Below, in pieces: positions 44,201 through 56,600 of a stretch of DNA of 64,000 bases (position 1 is its first letter; every line of letters starts with the position of its first letter). The stretch is taken from the NCBI RefSeq assembly GCF_000002075.1, contig NW_004797367.1, positions 821,688 to 885,687 on the forward strand, read 5' to 3'. The stretch is from Aplysia californica (taxonomy: Eukaryota; Mollusca; Gastropoda; Aplysiida; Aplysiidae). Both the position numbers and the translations under genes were made by a program. The notes under the pieces are model-generated. The model searched no databases and was not told the DNA's origin. It saw nothing but the letters and a program-made list of their open reading frames with translations.

Positions 44201-45226
44201 AACAAGTCTTCAACAGAATGATGATCTGTATAGTTTTATTCAATGGTGAAAGACAAACAAGAAGTACATGTAAGAGGATTACCTTTGTTGCACAACTAGC
44301 TACACTTTAACGTGAACGAACGCGCACAGCACTCAGGAGTGACAACACCTGTGGTTTCTTTCTCTTTCTCACACAAAAAAACAACAAAATACATAGATTG
44401 AGTACAACTAGAAAGCACAAAGAGAACAAACACAGTGATGAGGAACATAATAATGGAAACATTTACGTGTACGCTATTTAGCAGCAGCAGTAGAGTCCTC
44501 GGAGAGGGTCAGAACAAGCTGGTCACAGACTAGTCCTGTTCCCTACAGTACTACAAGTAGTAGGCCCTACTTGTAGAATCACAAGTCACAGACATTCACA
44601 CTGTCAGAGCAAAACAAATCGATAACAAACAAAACAAACCATTCAGTGAGTTCAGTCATGCACTTCAAGCTACTCAAAGCTGTAACAGAGGTGAGACCAG
44701 AGAATCCAAGCCCCCTTGTCTTTTTTCCCCACTGAACATGACTTCAACAAAATTTCATGAGATTATGAGGGCAAGAACAGTGTCGAAACATTTTAATACA
44801 GTTTTTCAAACTGCTCATTGGCACAGCTACTGTATACAGAACTCACTTCCGCTTTACAGTACTGAGAGCTAGCATACCCATACGACAAAATATTGTCACA
44901 CTTATCAATAACATAAAATATAATATGTACAAAAGCTAAAACAGAAGACATATTGCCGCAAATTTAAGGATGAAACCATGGTTTCCTTCTGAAAACAAAT
45001 CACAGGAGAATGAGTGAGTCATTTGTCATTGTCTTGGACCGTCCGACTGTAATTGCTGTTTAAGTTTCAGTTTGTTGTACAATGTATTTTTCCAAATTAA
45101 ATTTTTCATTGAAGCAAAATACAACAATGTGGGGTAGGGGGAGAGGGAAAGGAAAAAAATAAAACAAAACTATATGATTGTGCTTGAGTAGAAGATAAGT
45201 ATCACAATAAGCTCAACAGATGGGCC

Positions 45227-45232
45227 TTTATT
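45227..45232 (-). promoter_or_regulatory. Candidate SEC31 polyadenylation signal
   Basis: AATAAA on the minus strand lies about 2.4 kb past the stop. A second AATAAA lies at 44240-44235. The interval to the stop is almost free of dispersed repeats, which fits a long 3' UTR, but the choice is a guess. Confidence 0.25.
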
Positions 45233-46139
45233 TCGTAACGATGCTGTATCAGCAAACCATGACTGAGTGTATAACTTTACACTGCGATTACAAAATGTTA
45301 CTCATATTGAATCAAATAAAAGGATAACAAACTTGCAACCGAAAAAAATTCCCTTATCCAAAATTAAAATCATAAACAACACCATATAATCTCATTTTAA
45401 AGAAAAGAAGGAGCTAGCACATTATCATAATCACACTTTTCAAAGGTGAACAAAGAGAAGTGACCATACGAGTAAGAAGAGTAGAGGTCAGCATTTACAA
45501 TTTCTTCACATCTCTTCTGCGCAAGTCACATCTTTGTCTTTTCTTTAACTTGTCATAATCTGCTGACTGCAAACATAAACCCCTGGGAAGCAAATAACCC
45601 TTTCCCTAAAACACTCTTGATAAGCCATTGAGAAGTTGTCAGCGAAAAAGCCACATTTCGACTTGCTCCTGTCATGCTTTTTATGAAAGTTGCAGAATTT
45701 TTTTAAACTGTGAGGTTTACTGATGAGCAAAAAAAAAGTACTTTTTCTGATTCCTTGAAGTCTTCATGGACACAAAACTCTACGCAATCAAATTTTAAGT
45801 TGTCAGCAATTTTTAAAGAAATTATGTGAAGACTTTGTTCGTTCCACAAACGCAATAAGAATACCCATATCAACAGACCAAATGAATCAAAGTATTTTTC
45901 TAAAATCATTTCATGACAAACGAACATCTTTCAAAACAAACCAAGAATACTGAAATAATTAAACCACATGGTTCATATCTACATCATGACTATTTACAAT
46001 AAAGAACTATGGAGACAAACTCCAGTAACAGAACAAAATCATTCAACATTAAATAATGCCACAAACAAGCTTTACTGAGACACCAGCACATGCACAAAAA
46101 GTATTTGACACTTCTTTTCTCATCTGTGTGTACATTACC

Positions 46140-46335
46140 AGGAATCAAGAGGGAGATGTGAGAGAGAGAAAGTAATCATGAGGGAGACAATGAAAGAGAA
46201 GAAGCAATCATGAGACGAGAAAGACGAAGCAATCATGCGAGAGAAAAGACAATCAAAAGACGAGAGAGAAGAAGCAATCATGAGAAAAAAGAGGCAATCA
46301 CAAGAAGAGAAAGAAGAATCAACCACGAGGGAGCA
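46140..46335. repeat. Degenerate minisatellite (AAGCAATCATGAGA unit)
   Basis: Imperfect units GAAGAAGCAATCATGAGACG, GAAGCAATCATGCGAGAG and GAAGAAGCAATCATGAG recur about every 30-38 bp, downstream of the SEC31 stop. Confidence 0.75.
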
Positions 46336-47590
46336 AAAATCAACATGTTGAGAGACAGAAAAGTGTAAAGAAAAACTAGAGAATTAACACTTGTATTTCT
46401 TCCCAACTGCTGTAAAAATTTACGCTGTAAAACATAAATGCTATGCTGCCAAAAACATATATGAAAGTAGTCAATCATACACAGGCTTGCATTAATCTAT
46501 TCACATGGTTGGCACAAAAACAAAACAAAATATATTTAGATTAAAGACTAGATGACATTAACTCATGCACAGGAATACGATTGATTCAAAAATTACCATA
46601 AGACTTCTCGTGTCCACACTTTTGCTCACATAAAAGTTTTACAACAGTCTTATCGTTTCAATCGTATCATGCCTTGGAAACAAGTGTGGGCTACAACAAA
46701 CAGTCATCATCTAAGGCAAAAGACAAACTAGGGCCTATGAGCCATTTCAGTTTGTCCCCTGGTCGACCCTGTAATCAACAATGAATGTGGTACGGGGTGT
46801 GTTGATGATCAAATTAACAAAAACAAAACTGTCTTGAAAATTAAAATCAATAGTTTCCAGTTCATAGCTGGAAGCAAATAATCTAATATTTTATCTCATG
46901 AAATGCCCTTGAGTGACTTATACCATGGTGTCAGTTCTAGTATTGGGCATTTCAAACGATTTCTCCCAATTTTTCCAATTTTGGCCCACGAGTTATTTGG
47001 AATCTCTTGTAAAACATAGTCAAAGACTTGAATAATGTAAAAAAAACAACAACCCAAAAACCACTGCTTCCAATGGGTCAGTTTTCTGTGGTACTGTACG
47101 GGCAAGTTAAGTATTTCTTCCATCATAGTTGTGACAATCCAGTTTTCCTTTGTTACACACCTATTTCATCAAAGAAAGAAGAGCAATTCTACTTTTGCTT
47201 TACAGCTTCACATTAATTCATATCTAACTGGACATTCTGCCTAAATCTGATAGAAAGGCACACCACGGCAGTGTTAGGTGCGCATTCCGAGAGTAAAACA
47301 CAGCTCAACTCCGCTCCAGGAGCTAGTCAGTAGATACTGTGCAACTCTGCTTCAGAAGGGAAATGTATCTTGAAGCTACAACAGGAATTTCACATTGACA
47401 ATTAAGCTTCACAACAACCATTACTCTCATCAAACACACCATTTGACAAAATGTTTTTTCACATGAATATTCAGACCAAAAAAAATATCTCAGCAGATAT
47501 AATCAATTAAATATATATATATATACACCTAACATAGTGTACTTTACAAGAAAAACCCTAAGCGAAACAGCTGGCCTGAGTTGGGTCTGT

Positions 47591-47779
47591 CTACTGAACG
47601 TACACTTGCATCTGAGCAGCAGACTGCAGGAGGACCTTGATGGCTGGCATAAAGTTTGAGATCTCGGAGAAGTTTCCCTGAGCCACCATGCCGGTGTAGA
47701 CGTTGAGGCCGCTGTTGTAGTCGTACTGCTGGACGGACTGGATGATCTGGTGGAGACCCATCAGCACCGACTGGGACAG
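47591..47779 (-). CDS. SEC31A: SEC31 terminal exon
   Basis: It encodes LSQSVLMGLHQIIQSVQQYD, GLNVYTGMVAQGNFSEISNF and MPAIKVLLQSAAQMQVYVQ before TAG. Human SEC31A has SNFSETSAFMPVLKVVLTQA at the same place, so this is the true C-terminus. Confidence 0.94.
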   Translation of the reverse strand: MSQSVLMGLHQIIQSVQQYDYNSGLNVYTGMVAQGNFSEISNFMPAIKVLLQSAAQMQVYVQ

Positions 47780-50569
47780 CTGGGAGGTGGGAGAGAAACA
47801 ATCATGAGAGATAAAGTGGAGGGGGGGGCAAAGAGAAAGAAAAACAATCATGAGAAATATCGTAAAAAAGGAGGGGGAAGGGGGCGAGAGAAAGAAACAA
47901 TCATGAGTGAGAGCCAGTGAAGGAGGAAGCAACCAGGAAAGAGACGAAAGGAAAAGTAAGTTATCTTTTCTTTCCTTCTTGACGACCCAGCTCCAGAAAA
48001 AAACAACCTTATAATCACAAACTTCTTGAACTGTAGATTTTTCCTTTAAAATTTATACAAAAATCAAACGAAGATTCTGTTTGTTACTAAACAATTAAAT
48101 GTTACAATTACAAACCTTTGAGTAAACAAAGAAAACCTGTACCCTTTAAACACCCCCACCAAAAAACAAATCCCCCCCAAAAACCACGGCAAAGTTGAAA
48201 ACATACAAGGGTTTAAACATTGACAACATTTTGCCTGGGACTCACCATATTCTCTCTCAACTTGTCATACAGAAGTTCCAGCTTTCGGGTAACATCCTCC
48301 AATTTTCGCTTCATTTGCTGAAAAGTGAAGAAAAAAAAAGAAAGACAATGGATTTGTGTTCAAGACGGGAGATAGAAATGAATAAACTCCTCACAGGTCT
48401 AAAATCTCCATGACCTGTTAACATGATTCTATGGCCAGAGCTAAGAAGAGACAAAAAGAAAAAATAGAACTCAAACCTAAGCATATACACATCCCTTGTC
48501 ACATGTATAAACCCACAGAACACAAACACTCTTGCATCAAAGAGATACCTATGAAACATATAAATACAACCAAACGCATACACCCATTTGTATGCACTCA
48601 CAAAACACATAGGGTACATACACAAAAAACATTAACTCCTTCGTGTAAAACTCCGCCTGAAAGAGCGCGCGCATGCGTATATCAACCCCCCCCCCCCCCC
48701 CACACACACAGACACCCAAAGACAAGACAAAACTCACAGCATTGGGCGCCATCTGCAGACAGCTCTTCACAAGCAAAAAGACAGGTGTCATATCTGGTAA
48801 ATGTCAACTAAAAGGACTAAAAAATTAACAACATGAGTAGAAGCATACGGGAGGGGGACGCGCACGAAATAAAAACTTAAAAAGCGGCATTAATCCGACA
48901 GCTCCCAGACTAAAAAATTACAAGCAATAATTTACGAGCAGGGGATTTCACTATAATAAAGCAGCATCCTCATAGTATTTAATGTAACAACAAAATTTTT
49001 ACTAGTCACAGGGAAGTGGCAAACAGAAGAAGTAAAGCCATGGGACTAAAACTACTATTTTTGTAGATGTAAATGTTTTATGTTCCCATCAACATAAGTT
49101 AGGCCATTTAGGAAGCAGGCCAATTTTACTCTGCCTGTCAGTAAAATAGCACTTCAGCAGATAGATGGACATACTCCCCCCAAAACACCTCATTCAGAAA
49201 TTAAATTCTGGTATTCTGCGTGCGATGGAAAAGCATCTGATCATTACACCATAGACAATATTTTGTTCTACTATTTGGACCTGCCATCTTTCATAATACC
49301 ATATATCCTGATGAGCAATAAAGCTGCAGTTCGTTACTGATCCATGTGACAATAAACACTTAAACTGCAATTGAAAACACAAACATTAAGAAACTGTCAC
49401 TGTTTCGGTAAGCAAGGCACATTAGCTCAAACTGTTAGGTATCAGGATGAGCTGTACTCAAACAAATCCTATTTCAGCCTTTTTTCACACTACTTTCTGT
49501 TTGCATTTCAAATTTACAACTTTCACTTTCACTGTCTGATTTTGTATCAATATCAATTTGGTATTTTTTCACTACTGTATTTTAAACTTCACTAGTTTCC
49601 TAATGTGTTATCATACCCATGCTTTGTTAATAATCTTTCTTTATTTTTGCAAAATGTGAGCACAGCCAACACATGCAGAACAGCCAAACTGTTATTTTCT
49701 AACAAACATAGAATTTAGCTGGCAAAAGTCATTTTGTACTAACCAGTTTAGTGGTAGAGAAAATGAAGTTACTGCATTCAGTTGTTAGTAAATCATCAAC
49801 TTAAATAAATACACATATTTTTCATTACAACAAAAAGAATGGAAGAACGCACAAGTAAAAAAAAAGTTCTCACTATCCACAACAACATTAACTATGTCAG
49901 TAAAATCTGAGGTACCAGAATCACTGGGGGGACACACCATTTCAAAACCATCAAGTAAACATAAATTGAAAGTGAGAAGTGGGGAGAAGTGGAAAAGTGA
50001 GGACACTGTGTTTTCAAGCTTTGAGTACAGCAACATATAATTAAGTCGCGACTGGGGAAAAAAGCTACACACACACACACAAAAAAAATATATTTTAAAA
50101 TCAAGATCAAGGTACAAACAGCCACAGAAAAAAAAATAGTACTGTAGATTACAATAGTGTGTTCCAGTGAAGTTCCATTTTCTTTGACTGAGTTTAGATG
50201 AAGGAGAAACCTACTGTCAACAACCCTGTAACTTGAATTTACACAAATGGGCTCAGTAGTATTTTCCCCCCTCTCTATTAAAGACATTTCATTCCTGCCT
50301 GGCAATTGAGTGGATTTTTTAAAAAAAACCTTTTCAAAGTGAAAAAAAAAAAAAAAAGGTGAAAATTAGAAATCTTCATATAAACATGAATATATAGACT
50401 GCTCAGGGTTAAACTCCATCATACCACACTTTTGAAAATGGGGCACGGCAGGACCTACCAGTGGCACCCTCAAACAATACCCAAAGATACAAGTACTCTC
50501 TCTACGTTATAATTCCCTGGCTCCACATACTTTAAGGAGACCTCGCTGTGTCGAGTGCTGCCTGCCCAA

Positions 50570-50648
<79 letters not shown>

Positions 50649-53600
50649 ATTACCTGTATCTGGGCTGGCGGAGGGGCCTGTGAAGAGGGCATAGGGTTTT
50701 GGTGGAATCCAGCATAGCCTCCCGCGTTATAGGAAGGTAAAGGCTGGGGAGGGGAACCCAGAAAGAGGCATGTGGAAAATAGACATAGATTAGACAATGA
50801 CAGTGGATGCACTAATGAACCTGCAGAGAGAGAGAGTGACAGAGTTTTGGGGTTTTTAAAATAAAAAAGAACCAATTTCATGCCCCCATTGGCACAATTT
50901 CAATCATTTAGGAGGAGGGATTCCTCTCTGCCTGTCAAGGCCAACCAGCGCCAACAGGGATACAACATCCCTGCAGAAAGATTGAGATACTAGATAAAAA
51001 TTCTCTCCCAACTTTGGGTCTCCTGCTCCGAACGCGAAGTGACAATGGCTACACTACAGACATCGGTAGGAGGGAAAGACAGAGAGAGAATAAAGTTTAA
51101 GATTAGTAACCCAAATCACATATTTTTTATTGTCATGCTGTGATACTGTACTTGCTTTTCCATGAAACAAATGGACTGGGTGCTGCGTCCATGATAGAGT
51201 TTTTCCATTTATTGAGCAATGTTATCTTTTAAAGAAGCTTGTTTCTCATCTCCTTTGATCTCCAACTAAATCTCCCGAGAAGGTAATATTTTCCAACCGC
51301 AACTGCAACTTGCTGCATGTTAGCACAATCAATTCAAGACTTGTCCAGACTTTAAAAAACAAGATAACAATCCATCCCTTCATAACAGGCAAAACTTCAA
51401 CATCATCATTTGCTGCTGTTATATATTCCATAACATGCATTTGAGAGCAATCAGAGGTCTTTTAACACTTCCAGACACTCAGAATTGACCACATGCGCGT
51501 TCAAAGGCATATATTGACGGTAAAGTTTTTCATGCTTCTCCATTTTATATATCTCTTGATATCTTATCTTAGTTTTTGTTAAATAAACTTTCAGTGGACT
51601 GATCAGACCCAAATGAAAGGCTCAGGTTTTTAAGAAAAAACCCAAACAAAACCTCTTCCTTTAAGGGCAGGAGAAAAGCTCTTGACTTTTTTAAACATTA
51701 TTTTCTTCATTTTTTAGGGGGTGGATGGAGGGGAGGGGGGGGGATGAAACAACATAGTGAGCAGAGAGGTGGAAGCCGTTTGCTCCAAACAAAACTTATT
51801 TAACAGAACTGGAACACAAAATGATTCTGTGAAAATGATACGGTGTGGTTATGCTGTGATGACATCCATACAGCCAGTGAGAATAATTGGAAGCAGAGAT
51901 GTGACTACAATGTTACAATTCACCCCTGTAAATAATGGGGGAACAAGATCAGAAAAACTTAACATACTGGCCAATACCAAGAATCTACTTATGGCTACAG
52001 TACAACTTAAAAATAGTGGTTAAGTAAACTGAAAACAATATGTAACATTGTTAAAGAAGAACAAAACAATTATACATGGTGATAAAGTTTGCATATATAT
52101 ATACCAATAATTTGAATGACAGAGAAAGTTAGACAAAATGCATCTTGAACAGGAACGGCTAAGTAACATTCCCAATAAATAGATCAATATTTTGTCCTTT
52201 TATTCAGCCCATCTCTTACAACTAGGATCTGAACATTCTTTACACTTAAAACAGTCAAAATAAGATCATAAACACATGTTGGTAGTGGAAAAGAGGACAA
52301 AATCACCAATCCTGCAAGTAATTAATTCTCTGTAATCATCACAATGAGTATGCTCACATAACCCCTTTTTAAACTCTCCTTAAAAAACCCCTGTAAACTT
52401 GACAGCAATGAAAGCCTGAATCTATGGTAGCAAAAGGCACTTAGAAAGACAACAAATGGTGCTTTTTCATAGACCCAACAAATATTTTTAACATCTTACA
52501 GAGATTGATCTTGTGGATTTTGCATGACATCGCCTGCAAATTGACCTCACTTTTCACTGATTAAGATTTGGAAGGAGCAGCAAGCAATTACTATGATTGC
52601 AATTTTGAAATGAAACTTAACAGACATTTCTTAATCTTTTCCTCATTCATTCAATCTGAATTTTTGCGTAGTGTCCTTGTCGACGAAACTGTGCATGCCC
52701 CTGGAGTTCATCAAAAGTGCAGCTTTTCCTCTAACCTTTTCCTGTTCGACCCTGCCAAAATTGGCAGAATTAATGCGCAAAACTAGCAATCAACCTGGCC
52801 CAAACCGTCTGATATAAATTTCAGAGGTAGCTTTCTACTCAGAAAAAAGGGCCACATAAGTGCATCACTTCTTCCAAAAGATTCCCTTAACAACAAGTTA
52901 AACAAAGGTAAAAATAAATGACTAACAATAAACTGTAGCCTTGTTTGCATTTCTAAAAATTAAAGTGTATCAGAGCCGCATTAACAATCACAATTTTCAT
53001 TTTTACTTCCACTAAGCATGAAAAATGTGAACACTACAAGGCTGCTATGTGCATAGGAAGTCAAACAAATAGATGACCATTTGTTGTTGAAGAATGTGAA
53101 CAGGAAAGGGTTAAAGCAACAAGCATTTCAAACACATGCACTGCATACTACTGCAGCTTGGTCAGTCATGACGAGGCTTCTTCTCAAGCAAATCAGACAC
53201 ATCACTATTCAAGAGTGTCATTTCCTCACAAAGTTTTCCCCCCCGACAGATGAAGTCTCATGGAGAGAAAAAATAAGCAAACACCGACTCTTTCAATGCT
53301 TTAACTCTTAAACCTACAGCATCTAATTTCCCTCCTCCCTCAAACCACATCCCCCCATCCACCCACACACACCCCGACCCACACACATCCTTCATCCACT
53401 CACCTGTGGAGCAGGCTGGTGCTCGGCAGGGTTGTATAGACCTGGGTAGGACGGAGCCCCCGGTGGGTCAGCTCCTGGTTGCTGTAAACACACAATAGTG
53501 GAGAGTTACCAGTCTGAGCTCACTTTTCATCTACACCGATAAAACACCATGTTCGTGGTCATAGGCTAATCTTTAACTCTTTATCTTCGTGGGGGGTAAA

Positions 53601-56600
53601 CCTACTATGCCAGGGCCCTATTTTAGTAAAAAATCTAATCACTAAATGGTCATTAAATTTTAAAAAGTGAACCTATTTAGATAGTTCTTCATCTAATGAA
53701 TGATCTCCCAGTAAAACAAATTTGTTTCCGGCAATTACCAAAAAGTAATATGATGTCGAAGTCGTCATAGAGTATTGCAGCCGAGAGGTCGGCTCACCAG
53801 CACTACGGTTTTGACCGTGAGCTGCTGGGAGTGGCTTGCCAGAGATAAAGAGTTAACTCTGTCCGGGAACCAAAATCAGACTACACTTTGCTTGATCTCA
53901 ATAATAATTTCTTAAATGCCTTGACAAGACAAAGGCCATTCAAACACTGGAAAAAAGCAAGACAGACATCAGTTGTTTTTCCATTCCATTTTCCCTGCTT
54001 GTATTTCAAACTTAAATTACTTCCACTGTCTGTCCCCATACAACTAGCACTTAGCACCAGAGTGATATTAGAGATGTACAGTTGAACCCTTACGACAAAA
54101 CATTTTCATGGAGAAAAGTGGTCATCTTAGACAGGTGGTCCTCTTGGACAGTGTCATTATAATATGTGTCACGACGCCGTGGTTTCAGGCACTCATCAAA
54201 ATTCGGGCATATAGAGTTATTATAATCCTAAAGCTTGTTCATTTTTCTTGCACTTAGCGAAAAAAATACCCCTCTTTGTTGAATTGTAGTTGAGATATTT
54301 GCGATTGAAGGTGGTGGGATCGCCTGGTATGAGGGGTAAAGTTAACGAGAAAATGGCCACCAAAGTTTGGTGACTTCAAAAGCTTGAGTCCTTGGAAATT
54401 GGAATTCAACATTTTTCAAGCCTTTAAATTTTAAAACTTGAAAAAAAATTACCCAAACCCAGGAAAATGCCTTTCTTTCTGATTTCATTGTTTTGACGAG
54501 CGCCTGATTTCACCACACTGCCTCACATAAATAGAAAAAATGCAGGGGGGAGGGGGCGCGCATTGGAAGCACTTGTCTGTAAAACTTGGCCGCTAGAGCA
54601 GATTCAACTGTGCTTCATTCCAGTACCACCCTCCAAACACTTAAAGAGAAGACAAATCCCAGCTCTCTACCTGTGCAGGCTTTGGTTTCTCTTTGATGAT
54701 GGGAGGGTCGTTCCACGCAGTCTCAGCGGGCTTGTCCTGGTACGAGCCGAAGGCAGGCATGGGCTGGGACGCCGGAGTGGGGGGAGTGTAGGGGGCCTGG
54801 CCTGGGTTGTAGGGGGCGGAGACAGGGGCTGCACTGCTCACTGGGTTGTACATGTTGGGGTACTGGCCAGCGGACGACGACACTGGCGTGTTGTAGCTGG
54901 GCGGGCTGTGGCGGAACAACAAGGAAGAAAAAAATGTTTGTTTTACCTCAAAGGTTTGCAGCACAAACAGGTCATACAAGCACCAAAGATGTTTCTAGAG
55001 AGTAGCATATACAGAAAAGGAGTGATAAGGATGATGATTATTTGATAGGAAAGAAATTTTATTGCTTTACTAAACATTTTTTCGGCACTTGCAACACAAT
55101 TAGGTCATATAAGAGCTCAAGATTAGAAGTGTTACTGGAGAGTAACGTACACAGATAGGAAGGAGAGATAAAGAAAATAGGTGTTTCATAGGAAAGAAGA
55201 AGCAAACCACACCACAGTGTCCATCACCCACCCACAAATTTAAATTTGTGAGTCATATCAATGCAAGAAGTAAATAACTTGTTGGCTGCAACAATATGAA
55301 ATGAAAAAAAAAATTGTTAGCAGAAACAACACAGTGGTTTGTTTCTCACATTATTTTTCAAACTTTGTTTTGTTTATCAATGAACATTACATGCACATGA
55401 ATATTATATTAAAGACAAACATAGGCATCAGAGAATAATGTCAACTTTTGTTTATTGAATGTTTGCAGCCTCTGGTTGGTTGCTTGAGTTGAAGTTTTAC
55501 ACAACTATCAACACAATTTTGGTCATTGGAGACTAAATCAGACAAAGTTGAATATGTTTATTTCAAAGAATTTTGCAAAACAATATATTCTCCTCGTAGG
55601 TCTCTTTGGTGTTAACTCTTCCACTGCTGAGCCGTAAACACTACTTAAAATCACGAGATACACCCATTATGACGCGCGAACGAGATGAAGTTCAGATTAC
55701 GCCGCTTTGGAAACAGAATAGCATATGCTAGGCACAACTTATCCCCCCCCTTTTCTTCAATCACCACAGAGATTACTTGGCTTTCATAAGAAATGTTTTG
55801 ATCAGCAGTAAAGTGGTTAACACTCTGCGGTCACCTGGCGCAATAATGCGACGATGAAAATTATCCGTTCCGGTCACCTGGCAATGCGCCAGGCCCGAGA
55901 AGTCAATTGTAGTCACTCTCCTGACTGGGTGACCAGATGGGGTATTTTGTACTGCTAACTGTGTGACAGCAAAGTGTTAAGGAAAATACACTGGCATATT
56001 CACCTGTACATGTTTGGCTGAGGCTGTTGTCCTTGGTTGTAGTCAGGCTGCATGTACCCTGAGCCTGGGTTGTAGGTGTCCACGCCGTAGGCAGAGGACA
56101 TGGTCGAAGGGTAGTGTGGGTACCGGCCAGAGAGACCTGCGTGCATACACGGATGAGAACCAGATGAATTGAAGATCTAACACAGGAAAGACAGATGAGA
56201 ACCAGATGGTTATCTCACACAGAAGAAAGACAGATGAAGATCTCCCAGAGACGAGAAACAGATAAAGATATCACACAGACGACAGTCAGTAGAGATCTCA
56301 TACATCACATGAGATGACTACATGAGGAGAAATCAAAATCATTTCACATTTATACACCTACTTTTTCTGTTTTAGAGTTGCAGAAAATTTCTAACATTTT
56401 GTAAGATGGCCACTTTCATAAATGTAAAGGATCACACACTTCCCAACTAAGAAGTACAGTCCATGTAACTCAGTTATATGAAGTAGAAGCATCAGGGCAT
56501 AAAGTAGAAACCTTGGGCCATCTGGGCAACAATATCCCAACAGACAGACAGAGACACTTTCTAAAAATCTGCCCCCTTTGTGAAACAAACTCACGTCTTC

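Larger units (their letters stand above)
44245..47590 (-). other. Probable SEC31 3' UTR or flank; no gene seen
   Basis: AT-rich sequence with no convincing coding frame and none of families A or B. It holds one degenerate minisatellite (46140-46330). Confidence 0.4.

Noticed and set aside
49880-49960. Minus-strand stretch PPSDSGTSDFTDIVNV as the missing SEC31 exon
   Set aside because: It does not resemble the expected conserved segment and no splice pair gave the needed phases.
54563-55045. 160-residue plus-strand frame over SEC31 exon 12
   Set aside because: It is the antisense shadow of the GC-rich SEC31 exon plus a family A repeat.
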